From contig CALEPS010000111.1 in assembly GCA_937910305.1 (NCBI GenBank), positions 1-21,725 on the forward strand: 21,725 nt of DNA. The letters are read 5' to 3'. Below, piece by piece: positions 1 through 6,207 of this stretch (its first letter is position 1; each line of letters opens with the position of its first letter). This stretch comes from an uncultured Bacteroidales bacterium (GTDB lineage Bacteria > Bacteroidota > Bacteroidia > Bacteroidales > Paludibacteraceae). Made by a program: the position numbers and the translations under genes. Below the pieces are notes generated by a model, which had not been told where the DNA came from, did not search any database, and saw only the letters and a program-made list of their open reading frames with translations.

Positions 1-1
1 A

Positions 2-262
2 CGTCCTGAACTGATATTTAACCGCAAGATAGACGCGCAACAGGTTAAAGCGGGTATGGCGGACTACATCGAGGACTACGGTAAGATTACGCTGAAGCAG
101 TTTTACAATCTCGTGTTCGAAGTGACCGAAGGCGACATCGATGTGCCGACGAGCTGGGCACAGGAGCGCTACGGCTGGTTCGATGCGTCGGATGTCAAGG
201 TGGTCAGCGTTCGAGGCGGATATTTGCTGGATGTCCCGAAGGCGGAGGTGATTGAACGGTGA
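2..262 (+). CDS. Hypothetical protein, 5' end outside window
   Basis: The frame is open from base 2 to the TGA at 260-262. The first ATG is at 56, but no ribosome site precedes it and the upstream codons read as ordinary protein, including an in-frame GATATT at 13. The gene therefore probably begins before the window, giving at least 86 visible residues; a start at 56 would give 68. The sequence is acidic and aromatic, with no motif I recognise. Its stop overlaps the GTG start of the next gene by four bases (GTGA), which indicates translational coupling in a co-directional operon. Function unknown. Confidence 0.6.
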   Translation, partial: RPELIFNRKIDAQQVKAGMADYIEDYGKITLKQFYNLVFEVTEGDIDVPTSWAQERYGWFDASDVKVVSVRGGYLLDVPKAEVIER

Positions 263-1110
263 GCTATAGCGGCAATATGACTACGAATTTCACATGCAGT
301 ACAGTTAGGCTTGATAATGTTCTCTCATCGACTGCCACGTCCGCGTATCACAACAGCTATACTTACACTACTACGACTGGGGATTATTACGGACACATGG
401 TTCCCGCCGGAATGCTTCCTGGATCAGGAAGTCCGGATGTCCCGAGTCGAAAGTATATTCATGATCATATGGTTAGCGAAAACTACCCGGACGGCAGATA
501 CGAACTGTGTTATATAGACAACGCTAGAAAGGTTCGTTACAAACGACTTTTCTCGCCTCAGGAACAAAATACTCACTGGATAACGGAACTAATTGAGCGA
601 TGTATTGACGAGATTCAGGCTATTTATCGAGCAAAAGCGGAAGGAAAGGATACGAATATGCCTATAACTCTTAGTAACGAACAATTCTGTAGGATGTTGG
701 GACTCGATCCCACGCCCAAGCCCGTAAAAGTCGAAACGTACAACGATCGAGTGGTTAAGGTGACATTCGAGGACGGGTCTTTCACAAAGTCTGTGTGTTC
801 TGATAACGACACGTTCGATCTCGATGTGGGCATTACCATCTGCATCCTGAAGCGGGTGATGGGCAAGGATGGTCATAAGCTCTATAACAACATGATGCGG
901 GATATTCACAAGATCATGGACGAGTACGAGAAGGATAAGGAGAAAGCTCGCAAGGAAAAGGCAGAACGCAAAACCAAGCAGCGCAAGACGGAGCTCAAAG
1001 CGGCTGCCAAGAAGGCCAAGGCGAGGCAGGATCAAATCGACATTCAGAAGACCGCTTTCGTAGAAGCTCTTCGCGCGAGTGGAATTGGAAGCGGAGATGA
1101 TCTGAAGTGA
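259..1110 (+). CDS. Phage protein with VTFEDG/DTFD domain and lysine-rich tail
   Basis: 283 residues from a GTG start that overlaps the upstream stop. The first ~75 residues are rich in Ser, Thr and Tyr and look like low complexity. A central domain (roughly residues 150-215) carries VVKVTFEDGSFTKSV followed by DTFDLDVGITICILKRVMG. This resembles a small domain common in clostridial phage proteins, usually reading like 'V.F.DGT.T.VK...GDTFD...G...AI.KK..G', whose function is not known to me. The last ~65 residues are a highly charged Lys/Glu/Ala helix, probably coiled coil or nucleic-acid binding. Codon use in the first third is more AT-rich than in the neighbours. The stop overlaps the next GTG start. 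The family match is from memory only. Confidence 0.75.
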   Translation: MSYSGNMTTNFTCSTVRLDNVLSSTATSAYHNSYTYTTTTGDYYGHMVPAGMLPGSGSPDVPSRKYIHDHMVSENYPDGRYELCYIDNARKVRYKRLFSPQEQNTHWITELIERCIDEIQAIYRAKAEGKDTNMPITLSNEQFCRMLGLDPTPKPVKVETYNDRVVKVTFEDGSFTKSVCSDNDTFDLDVGITICILKRVMGKDGHKLYNNMMRDIHKIMDEYEKDKEKARKEKAERKTKQRKTELKAAAKKAKARQDQIDIQKTAFVEALRASGIGSGDDLK

Positions 1111-1349
1111 AAAAGGGCGAACTCAAAGGCGGTAAGATTGCGACTCCGATACGGGAAATGCTCGCAACCAAGCTCTATAACGGCGTGATGTTTTGTTGTG
1201 AAAATGCGGGGGCGACTGAAAAAGTACGAATGGCCGCCCTCATGCTGAAAAAGCGAAACGGTTACAGCTATCGCACGACGAAACGCGGAAACAATCTCGT
1301 AGTTTACAAGGGCAAAGATACGGACGAACCCAGATGGTTTAAAGCGTGA
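1107..1349 (+). CDS. Small basic hypothetical protein
   Basis: 80 residues, GTG start in a GTGA overlap with the preceding stop, so probably coupled to it. The protein is basic, with a Cys pair (FCCEN) near residue 31 and a C-terminal half resembling a small beta-rich fold (NGYSYRTTKRGNNLVVYKG). No transmembrane segment. I do not recognise the family. It sits in a run of coupled small genes (2-1820) that precedes the glycosyltransferase. Confidence 0.65.
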   Translation: MKKGELKGGKIATPIREMLATKLYNGVMFCCENAGATEKVRMAALMLKKRNGYSYRTTKRGNNLVVYKGKDTDEPRWFKA

Positions 1350-1360
1350 GGAGAAAAAGC

Positions 1361-1612
1361 ATGACTGAAAAACGTTTGGCGATGCGGGAGATCAACAAGT
1401 GCATCGATGAATTTTTGGAAAATCCCATGATTGACAGCCTGATTCTGCATGAAAAAGGAAATCTCGCAGCTTCTCGTCTACGGGCGGCGGTCTCTATGTA
1501 TCGGCTTAGGCACGACAAAGAATTCACGACCTCTGTGGACGGCGACATGGTATGGATATTCAAGAACGGCGGTTATAAGGGCAACGTAAAGGAGATCTAT
1601 GCTTACCGATGA
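1361..1612 (+). CDS. Small hypothetical protein, helical
   Basis: 83 residues. I place the start at ATG 1361 rather than an in-frame GTG at 1346, because the GAGGAG ribosome site at 1349-1354 lies between them. The N-terminal ~55 residues are predicted amphipathic helix, followed by a short segment with DGDMVWIFKNGGYKG near residues 61-75, where a frame-3 GATATT (TGG-ATA-TTC, 1555) encodes Trp-Ile-Phe. The gene overlaps the next one by 14 bases. Unknown function. Confidence 0.6.
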   Translation: MTEKRLAMREINKCIDEFLENPMIDSLILHEKGNLAASRLRAAVSMYRLRHDKEFTTSVDGDMVWIFKNGGYKGNVKEIYAYR

Positions 1613-1820
1613 TAAAACTTTAAATGCCAAGATCGATATGGTCAATCGCTATCTGAATATGCTTTTGCGGGATCGGCACCAAGTGACGCTGACGGATATT
1701 CTCCGGGTCGTAAGCGTGGAGATGCGCGCTAAGGTCGACATTCTGCATAAGCATGTTTTCTGGAACTATGACCAAGCAGACGGCCAAGAAATCGAATTTA
1801 TACGAAGAAAGGCGGCGTGA
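1599..1820 (+). CDS. Small hypothetical protein
   Basis: 73 residues from ATG 1599, preceded by AAAGGAG at about 1587-1593 within the end of the upstream gene. Mostly helical and charged, with no recognisable motif. The stop codon TGA (1818-1820) is part of the sequence GTGATATTTTG, so a GATATT straddles the end of this gene and the start region of the glycosyltransferase. Unknown function. Confidence 0.55.
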   Translation: MLTDDKTLNAKIDMVNRYLNMLLRDRHQVTLTDILRVVSVEMRAKVDILHKHVFWNYDQADGQEIEFIRRKAA

Positions 1821-1824
1821 TATT

Positions 1825-2664
1825 TTGAGTCAAAAAGTCGCAGCCTACACAGGCACAAAAAACCTATACGAGTCCATGATCCCGGCCGTAAAATCGCTGA
1901 TCATGCATTCGGACGTGGACAAAATCTATCTTTTGATCGAGGACGACGAATTTCCGTACGAGATGCCCGAGGAAATCGTGGAATGCATCAATGTCAAGGA
2001 TCAGCGTTTCTTCCGACCCGACGGTCCCAATATGACGTCCGGTTTTACCTATATGGCGATGATGCGGGCGACCTATTGTAAGCTGTTCCCGGATCTGGAC
2101 CGAATCCTGTCCTTGGATGTGGATACGATCGTCGTCGATGATATTTCAGACCTTTGGGATCTGAAGCTCGGAACCCCGCCTCGCGGCTATTATTTCGCGG
2201 CGGCACGGGAACCCGGACGTTCCAAGGAAGGTAAAGTCTACACCAACATCGGCGTGGCGCTCTATAATCTGGATTTTCTGAGGCTTTCCAAGGGTCAGGA
2301 GGTCATCGATCTTCTGAATGAGCGCAAACTTCCTTTCGTAGAGCAGGACGCGTTTAACATGCGGTGCCAGGGACGGATATTGTTGATGGATTCCGCGTAC
2401 AACTCGACGATCTTTACCGACAAGACCAACGATCCTAAGATTATTCACTTCGCGGGACAGAAACACTGGCAGGACGAACCGCTGTATAAGCAATACATGG
2501 ATATTCCGTGGGACGAAGCGCTGAAGAAGAGGCGCCAACCCAAGGAAGAACCGAAGTCGGACATGGGCTATTATCTCGGCGAGAAATGGAAAGCCAAGAG
2601 CAAGCGGAAATCTCGCGGTGAGAACAAGTCCGATAATGAGAAGAGTCTGAACAAGGCTCTGTAA
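1825..2664 (+). CDS. Glycosyltransferase family 8 (GT-A fold)
   Basis: About 279 residues. It opens with the GT8 nucleotide-sugar strand KVAAYTGTKNLYESMIPA, has the metal-binding DxD as LSLDVDTIVVDD (D98, D100 from this start), and ends with the typical HFAGQKHW (H208, the second metal ligand, to W215). The acceptor region NIGVALYNLDF also fits. The last ~60 residues are a Lys-rich tail. GT8 enzymes move a sugar from UDP/ADP-sugar to protein, glycan or lipid, so here the target could be a virion protein, host glycan or DNA. In-frame ATGs exist at 1753 and 1768, but they lack ribosome sites and add residues outside the domain. TTG 1825 lies 12 bases after AAAGG and gives a normal GT8 N-terminus, so I prefer it; the start remains uncertain. 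Confidence 0.88.
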   Translation: MSQKVAAYTGTKNLYESMIPAVKSLIMHSDVDKIYLLIEDDEFPYEMPEEIVECINVKDQRFFRPDGPNMTSGFTYMAMMRATYCKLFPDLDRILSLDVDTIVVDDISDLWDLKLGTPPRGYYFAAAREPGRSKEGKVYTNIGVALYNLDFLRLSKGQEVIDLLNERKLPFVEQDAFNMRCQGRILLMDSAYNSTIFTDKTNDPKIIHFAGQKHWQDEPLYKQYMDIPWDEALKKRRQPKEEPKSDMGYYLGEKWKAKSKRKSRGENKSDNEKSLNKAL

Positions 2665-2686
2665 TTTTTTAGGAGGTGGGGAGTTT

Positions 2687-3703
2687 ATGAAATTCCCGAT
2701 GAAGATGCCACAGGCTGTGACCCGAGCGATGGGCAAGCTATGGCTCAGGACAAAAAAGTCCAGTCCGGAGATCTGCGTTGTAAGCGGCATTGTCTGCGGA
2801 GGCGCGGCACTCGTGATGGTGGGCGTTCGTACCTGGAAGAAGAAGGACGATCTGCAGAAGGATATTTCGCTCGTCAAGGATCGCATGGACACCATTAAGG
2901 GCGCCAAGGAAAACAACAATCAGGAACTCGTGAAGTCGGAGCGCAAGGAACTCGTGAAGCAGGGTGGCGCTCTGGCAAAGGATCTCGTCAAGACTTATTG
3001 GGTTCCGGCGCTGCTGGGCGTAGGTTCTGCGGGTCTGATCTGGGGCGGAAGAACAATGCTTCGGCGTGAGCTGTCTGCCGTGACGTCTGCGTATGCGCTT
3101 CTGATGGAGAGCTATAAACAGTATCGCCAGAGGGTCATTGACGATGTCGGTATTGAGAAGGATCAGGAATACATGCACGGCATCAAGATGGTCGATGCGG
3201 TGGATGAGAAGACCGGCGAAGTGACCCGGCGAGCCATCGTCGATAAGAGCAAGTCGATTTCGCCGTACTCCGTGTGGTGGTGCGAAGGCGAGTTCGATGA
3301 CGAGACCGGCGAGTGGATTTGGCGCAACGGTATGTGGCGGGACAATGCGCTCATGAACGAATCGACGCTGAAGTGTGTACAGAATGCGGCCAACGATCTG
3401 CTGCGGGCAAACGGCTTTATTTTCCTGAATCAGGTTCGGGAAATGCTGGGACTTCCGCCGACACGGGAAGGCCAAATTGTCGGCTGGACACTGTGCGGTG
3501 GCGATGGGTTTATCGATTTCGGCGTATTTCCGTCGAAGCAGCATCCGTTGGAGAAGATCGCTCCTGTGAACCGGCTGTTCCTGGATAACAAGACTTGCAA
3601 CGCGCTTCTAGACTTTAATGTCGATGGACCGATTCTTGGCGCGCTGGATGCGATCTACGGCAAGAAATGCGCGGACAAGCTGGCGGACACGTATAAAGTT
3701 TAA
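2687..3703 (+). CDS. Two-helix membrane protein, DUF6353-like
   Basis: 338 residues, ATG preceded by AGGAGGTG at 2670-2677. Two hydrophobic helices, near residues 29-47 (ICVVSGIVCGGAALVMVG) and 104-121 (YWVPALLGVGSAGLIWGG), are separated by a charged helical segment rich in KD/KE. The stretch after the second helix (RRELSAVTSAYALLMESYKQYR) matches my recollection of the DUF6353 phage membrane family. The C-terminal ~170 residues form a soluble domain with Trp-rich segments (SVWWCEGEFDDETGEWIWRNG). Likely in the host inner membrane; its function is not established. The anchored acidic gene that follows is one I associate with this family in phages, which supports a joint role. Confidence 0.75.
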   Translation: MKFPMKMPQAVTRAMGKLWLRTKKSSPEICVVSGIVCGGAALVMVGVRTWKKKDDLQKDISLVKDRMDTIKGAKENNNQELVKSERKELVKQGGALAKDLVKTYWVPALLGVGSAGLIWGGRTMLRRELSAVTSAYALLMESYKQYRQRVIDDVGIEKDQEYMHGIKMVDAVDEKTGEVTRRAIVDKSKSISPYSVWWCEGEFDDETGEWIWRNGMWRDNALMNESTLKCVQNAANDLLRANGFIFLNQVREMLGLPPTREGQIVGWTLCGGDGFIDFGVFPSKQHPLEKIAPVNRLFLDNKTCNALLDFNVDGPILGALDAIYGKKCADKLADTYKV

Positions 3704-3735
3704 GGACGCTTTTTCAACGAGAGGAGAGAGATCGG

Positions 3736-4284
3736 ATGAAGAGATGGCTGATTGGCGGTTTCGTCGGAGCGATCGTCGGATTCGTAGGCGGATATTTCTT
3801 CGGCGGCATGAACTGCGCAAAGCATTATCGGAACACGATAGAAGATCTGGAACGAGAGAACGAACGATTGTTGAACGAAACCGAAGAAGAGAAAGAAAAG
3901 ATCAACGCGCCAAAAGATGAGAATAATTCGAGGCCGACACTTCGCAACAACTATGACAATCTCACGGGCATTTATCGTGATCCTGCCGATACCGAGGACG
4001 AACGCGCGGATATTCACATTATCTCAGAGCAGCAGTTCAAGGACGACCTGAATTATCGCGATAACGAGACACTGACGTGGTATAAGGAAGACGGCGTGCT
4101 TGCGGATTCTGCGGACATGCCCATTCACTCCGAGGAGGACGTCATCGGAGTCGAGGCGCTGGATAAGCTGGAGAACATGGGCGACGACGAGTTTCTGTAC
4201 GTGAGCAATGATATTGAGGACAAGATGTACGAGATCATTGTGGAAGGCAGCATGAGCTATTATCGGGATATTGTAGGGGGCTGA
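3736..4284 (+). CDS. Membrane-anchored acidic phage protein
   Basis: 182 residues, ATG after AGAGGAGAG. One N-terminal transmembrane helix (residues ~4-23, glycine-rich WLIGGFVGAIVGFVGGYFFGG) followed by Cys 27, a charged coiled-coil stretch (~33-65) and an acidic C-terminal domain with ETLTWYKEDGVLADSADMPI and DDEFLYVSNDIEDKMYEI. That domain resembles an uncharacterised module I recall beside DUF6353 proteins in Firmicute phages. The charged domain probably lies in the cytoplasm. The preceding 32-base gap begins with a sequence loosely like the post-stop motif at 4609, 5963 and 21544. Function unknown. Confidence 0.75.
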   Translation: MKRWLIGGFVGAIVGFVGGYFFGGMNCAKHYRNTIEDLERENERLLNETEEEKEKINAPKDENNSRPTLRNNYDNLTGIYRDPADTEDERADIHIISEQQFKDDLNYRDNETLTWYKEDGVLADSADMPIHSEEDVIGVEALDKLENMGDDEFLYVSNDIEDKMYEIIVEGSMSYYRDIVGG

Positions 4285-4288
4285 GCGG

Positions 4289-4606
4289 ATGAAGGTTTTG
4301 GAATTGAAGATGTCGGATGCTCTTGAGAAGTTTCTGAATGCTGTCGAGGATCTATCGTTTTTGTCTGAGGAAGGAGAGCTCGATGACGAAACGCTTACGC
4401 AGAAGACGAATGATATTCGGGCATATCTGGTCGATATGAAGGCCACGGAAGAGGAAATCGAAAAGGGACTGAGTGTCGTAAAAACTTGCGTGGAGGTAAA
4501 AGACAGTGATATGGCCTTCGAAATCGTCATGGCGTGGTTGAAACCGATTGTAAAAGAAAGCATTGAATTCGGGCTTAAAAATTTTATGTCTGACGAAGAA
4601 CCGTAA
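4289..4606 (+). CDS. Small acidic helical hypothetical protein
   Basis: 105 residues from ATG 4289, four bases after the previous stop; an in-frame ATG at 4310 is the alternative. The only upstream purine run is GGGGGCTGAG, so initiation probably depends on coupling. Acidic and almost entirely helical, with no recognised motif. Two bases after its stop comes the first copy of the 19-base post-stop motif TTCGCATCTAAAACAGCTC (4609-4627). Unknown function. Confidence 0.6.
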   Translation: MKVLELKMSDALEKFLNAVEDLSFLSEEGELDDETLTQKTNDIRAYLVDMKATEEEIEKGLSVVKTCVEVKDSDMAFEIVMAWLKPIVKESIEFGLKNFMSDEEP

Positions 4607-4608
4607 CG

Positions 4609-4627
4609 TTCGCATCTAAAACAGCTC
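4609..4627 (+). repeat. Post-stop intercistronic motif, copy 1
   Basis: TTCGCATCTAAAACAGCTC begins two bases after a stop codon. Related 19-base sequences begin three bases after the stop at 5959 and two bases after the stop at 21541. The shared pattern is YTCGCRTYTMAAACA followed by four variable bases. Possible roles are RNA processing, a promoter element or a ribosome standby site; none is shown. Confidence 0.5.
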
Positions 4628-4653
4628 GCTCTATGAGGAGAGGAGTGAGTTGT

Positions 4654-4818
4654 ATGGATCGCGATGATATTATTCGGAATCAGATGGAGGCAATCGGGAA
4701 TCTGATCAATAACGCACTCAAGAACCTGAGTGAGGAGCAGTTTGGACCGAGCTACGAAAAACCTGTGGAGGAGCGGGATGATAAGATTATTCCGTTTCCG
4801 ATCAACAGGCGGACGTAG
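4654..4818 (+). CDS. Small hypothetical protein
   Basis: 54 residues. An in-frame ATG at 4633 precedes the GAGGAGAGG ribosome site (4636-4644), so I take ATG 4654. The N-terminal half is helical and the tail reads DDKIIPFPINRR. Unknown function. It is followed within five bases by a terminator-like hairpin. Confidence 0.55.
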   Translation: MDRDDIIRNQMEAIGNLINNALKNLSEEQFGPSYEKPVEERDDKIIPFPINRRT

Positions 4819-4822
4819 GTAG

Positions 4823-4845
4823 AAGGAGCAAACTGCTCCTTTTCT
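4823..4845 (+). terminator. Candidate terminator hairpin
   Basis: AAGGAGC (4823-4829), loop AAACT, GCTCCTT (4835-4841), then TTCT. The stem is a perfect 7 base pairs, but the U tract is short, so termination may be partial. The 5' arm also contains AGGAG, so the hairpin could instead hide a pseudo ribosome site. Confidence 0.45.
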
Positions 4846-4867
4846 GCGGAGAAAGGATTCGGTGAAA

Positions 4868-5320
4868 ATGAAGATGTTTATCAGCAAGAATGAAATTGCC
4901 AGAGGTATTAAGAACGGAGCGATTAAGTTCATAAAAAGTCCGCATAACGACGGAATTGTATGTCAGATTGGAGAGCACTGGTTTTATTTTTGTGGTCAAA
5001 AAGCTGAGGAATACGACGATCCCGAAGTTTTTCTCCGAGAGGTTTCTCGCAAAACGATTATCGACGGAATATTCTCGGCGCTTTGGGATTTGCAGCACGA
5101 TGGCAATAAGCCGAGCGACGAATGGACTTACTATTTCTTTTACTTGCTCGAATACCAATTGCACGAAAACGATTCTAAAATTATAGAAATTCTCGAGAAA
5201 AACGGAATCAGTAGAGACGGAGAACTTGGGTGGCTATATCCGTGGGAGCCTGGGGACCCTGTTGACATGAATCTTTTTATGGGTCTTCTGACGCCCAAGC
5301 GCAAAAACATGCGGAAGTGA
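4868..5320 (+). CDS. Hypothetical protein whose 3' end overlaps tRNA-Leu
   Basis: 150 residues. ATG 4868 is 10 bases after AAAGGA; GTG 4862 in the same frame is too close to that site. Contains a hydrophobic aromatic stretch (GEHWFYFCGQKAEEY) and a helical middle, with no recognisable domain. Codon use is more AT-rich than in flanking replication genes. The last three codons and TGA (to 5320) overlap the first ten bases of the tRNA, so the acceptor stem is coding sequence as well. Function unknown. Confidence 0.65.
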   Translation: MKMFISKNEIARGIKNGAIKFIKSPHNDGIVCQIGEHWFYFCGQKAEEYDDPEVFLREVSRKTIIDGIFSALWDLQHDGNKPSDEWTYYFFYLLEYQLHENDSKIIEILEKNGISRDGELGWLYPWEPGDPVDMNLFMGLLTPKRKNMRK

Positions 5321-5392
5321 TGGAACGGAATACATAAGGCACTTAAAATGCCTCGCGAAAGCATGTGGGTTCGAATCCCATCTTCCGCACCA
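5311..5392 (+). tRNA. tRNA-Leu (anticodon UAA), CCA encoded
   Basis: 82 bases including CCA. Acceptor stem GCGGAAG (5311-5317) pairs with CTTCCGC (5382-5388), followed by discriminator A and CCA. The anticodon arm is AGGCA-CTTAAAA-TGCCT, giving anticodon UAA, which decodes UUA Leu. A short variable arm (GCGAAAGC) of class II type and a T arm GTGGG-TTCGAAT-CCCAT follow. The D arm is slightly degenerate (TGGAACGGAATACA) but retains GG. Its 5' end overlaps the stop codon of the preceding gene. Phages often carry tRNAs for codons rare in the host, which is the likely reason here. Confidence 0.93.
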
Positions 5393-5419
5393 TTTTCAAA
5401 CTGTGAGGAGAAACGATGT

Positions 5420-5959
5420 ATGAAAGCGCTATTTAGCCAACTCTATGACGATTTTATCTACGACGTTATGCTCGACGTGCTGGGCGATCGATCGACCGTG
5501 ATATTTTGCACGAAAACAAAATTGAAAGAAGATCTCAAAAAAGCGATTAAAGACAATCTGGAACACTACAGTTTCAATCTGGGAAACGACAAGGCAAAAA
5601 AGCCTTCCTGCGATCACAAGTGGCGGGACTTCGATTGGTATCTCTCTTACACGCTTAAGAAAGATAATTCGGGACGGTCAGTTCTCGCATACAGTATCGT
5701 GGAGCCTTACGTATGCATTCATTGTCATGAACGAAAAGACGTCACGCTGGAAACTGGCGAGATTCCTCTGGGCGATACGACAAAGATCAGTGATATTTTG
5801 GACAATCTGGTAAAGTCCTATCCGAGACTCAAGTATAAAGCCGACATCGAGGATGCGATCAACGACGAGATTCACGTGGACCGAGAGTATCTGAAGTTTG
5901 CCGACTATCTGAACGGAAGAGGAGAGAAACCGAACCATGATATTTCGCTGAAGCTGTGA
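5420..5959 (+). CDS. Hypothetical protein with possible zinc knuckle
   Basis: 179 residues from ATG 5420, preceded by GTGAGGAG. The frame stays open upstream into the tRNA but that part is not coding. A CxH pair (CDHKW, near residue 65) and CIHCHERKDV near residue 102 could together form a small zinc site. The rest is charged and helical. No family recognised. The second copy of the post-stop motif starts three bases after its stop, and the RNA array follows. Confidence 0.65.
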   Translation: MKALFSQLYDDFIYDVMLDVLGDRSTVIFCTKTKLKEDLKKAIKDNLEHYSFNLGNDKAKKPSCDHKWRDFDWYLSYTLKKDNSGRSVLAYSIVEPYVCIHCHERKDVTLETGEIPLGDTTKISDILDNLVKSYPRLKYKADIEDAINDEIHVDREYLKFADYLNGRGEKPNHDISLKL

Positions 5960-5962
5960 GAA

Positions 5963-5981
5963 CTCGCATTTAAAACAAGCC
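5963..5981 (+). repeat. Post-stop intercistronic motif, copy 2
   Basis: CTCGCATTTAAAACAAGCC, three bases after the TGA at 5957-5959. It aligns without gaps to the copies at 4609 and 21544. Here it lies ten bases upstream of the first hairpin RNA and could mark the 5' boundary of that transcript. Confidence 0.5.
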
Positions 5982-5990
5982 CCATAATGA

Positions 5991-6055
5991 AAGGCGCGAA
6001 CAGCAATGTTTGATATGATGAAGAGTTTTTATTATCAAACCAGCAAAAGCGCCTT
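5991..6055 (+). ncRNA. Hairpin RNA element 1 (Y-RNA-like)
   Basis: Closing stem AAGGCGC (5991-5997) with GCGCCTT (6049-6055); internal loop GAACAGCAAT on the 5' side and CAGCAAAA on the 3' side; inner stem GTTTGATA (6008-6015) with TATCAAAC (6033-6040); terminal loop of 17. Both stems are perfect (7 and 8 pairs), and the loop carries the conserved ACAGCAA. There is no open frame. Lies upstream of the Ro60-like gene and is probably cotranscribed with element 2. The comparison to Y RNA rests on layout and gene context, not on sequence identity. Confidence 0.75.
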
Positions 6056-6063
6056 GTGACCAA

Positions 6064-6132
6064 GAGGCACGGACAGCAAAATTTGTTATTAGAGAGAATA
6101 GCGGATTTTCTAACACGTGCCTCGTTTTTTTT
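6064..6132 (+). ncRNA. Hairpin RNA element 2 with U-tract terminator
   Basis: Closing stem GAGGCACG (6064-6071) with CGTGCCTC (6116-6123), 8 perfect pairs, then eight Ts (6125-6132), so it doubles as a Rho-independent terminator. The 5' loop reads GACAGCAAAATT. The inner part can fold as TTAGAGAG with TTTTCTAA, or alternatively TGTTA with TAACA. The linker from element 1 (CTTGTGACCAAGAGGCACG) resembles the linker between elements 3 and 4, which suggests that a two-RNA unit was duplicated. Confidence 0.72.
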
Positions 6133-6145
6133 GTTGCACCCTGAG

Positions 6146-6169
6146 CCGAGAACAGCACAACAACATCGG
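6146..6169 (+). promoter_or_regulatory. Leader hairpin with RNA-array motif (candidate autoregulatory site)
   Basis: CCGA (6146-6149), then GAACAGCA and CAACAACA, then TCGG (6166-6169), located ~22 bases upstream of the ribosome site of the Ro60-like gene. The same GAACAGCA occurs beside the closing stem of RNA elements 1 and 4. A four-pair stem is weak by itself. The shared motif in the mRNA leader suggests that the protein could bind its own message. Confidence 0.4.
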
Positions 6170-6207
6170 AGCGCTTAATATCTATCGACTAGAGGAGGGT
6201 AATACTT

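Noticed and set aside
2146..3544. Long - strand frames (2146-2919 and 2738-3544)
   Set aside because: Antisense to the glycosyltransferase and the membrane protein; hydrophobic or His/Arg-rich shadow composition with no domains.
3618..3920. + strand frame of 100 codons rich in Arg
   Set aside because: Runs out of frame through the end of the DUF6353-like gene and the start of the next gene; shadow frame without a ribosome site.
5311..5392. tRNA as a stop-codon suppressor
   Set aside because: Anticodon UAA reads UUA Leu, not a stop codon; genes here end normally with TGA, TAA and TAG and show no in-frame readthrough.
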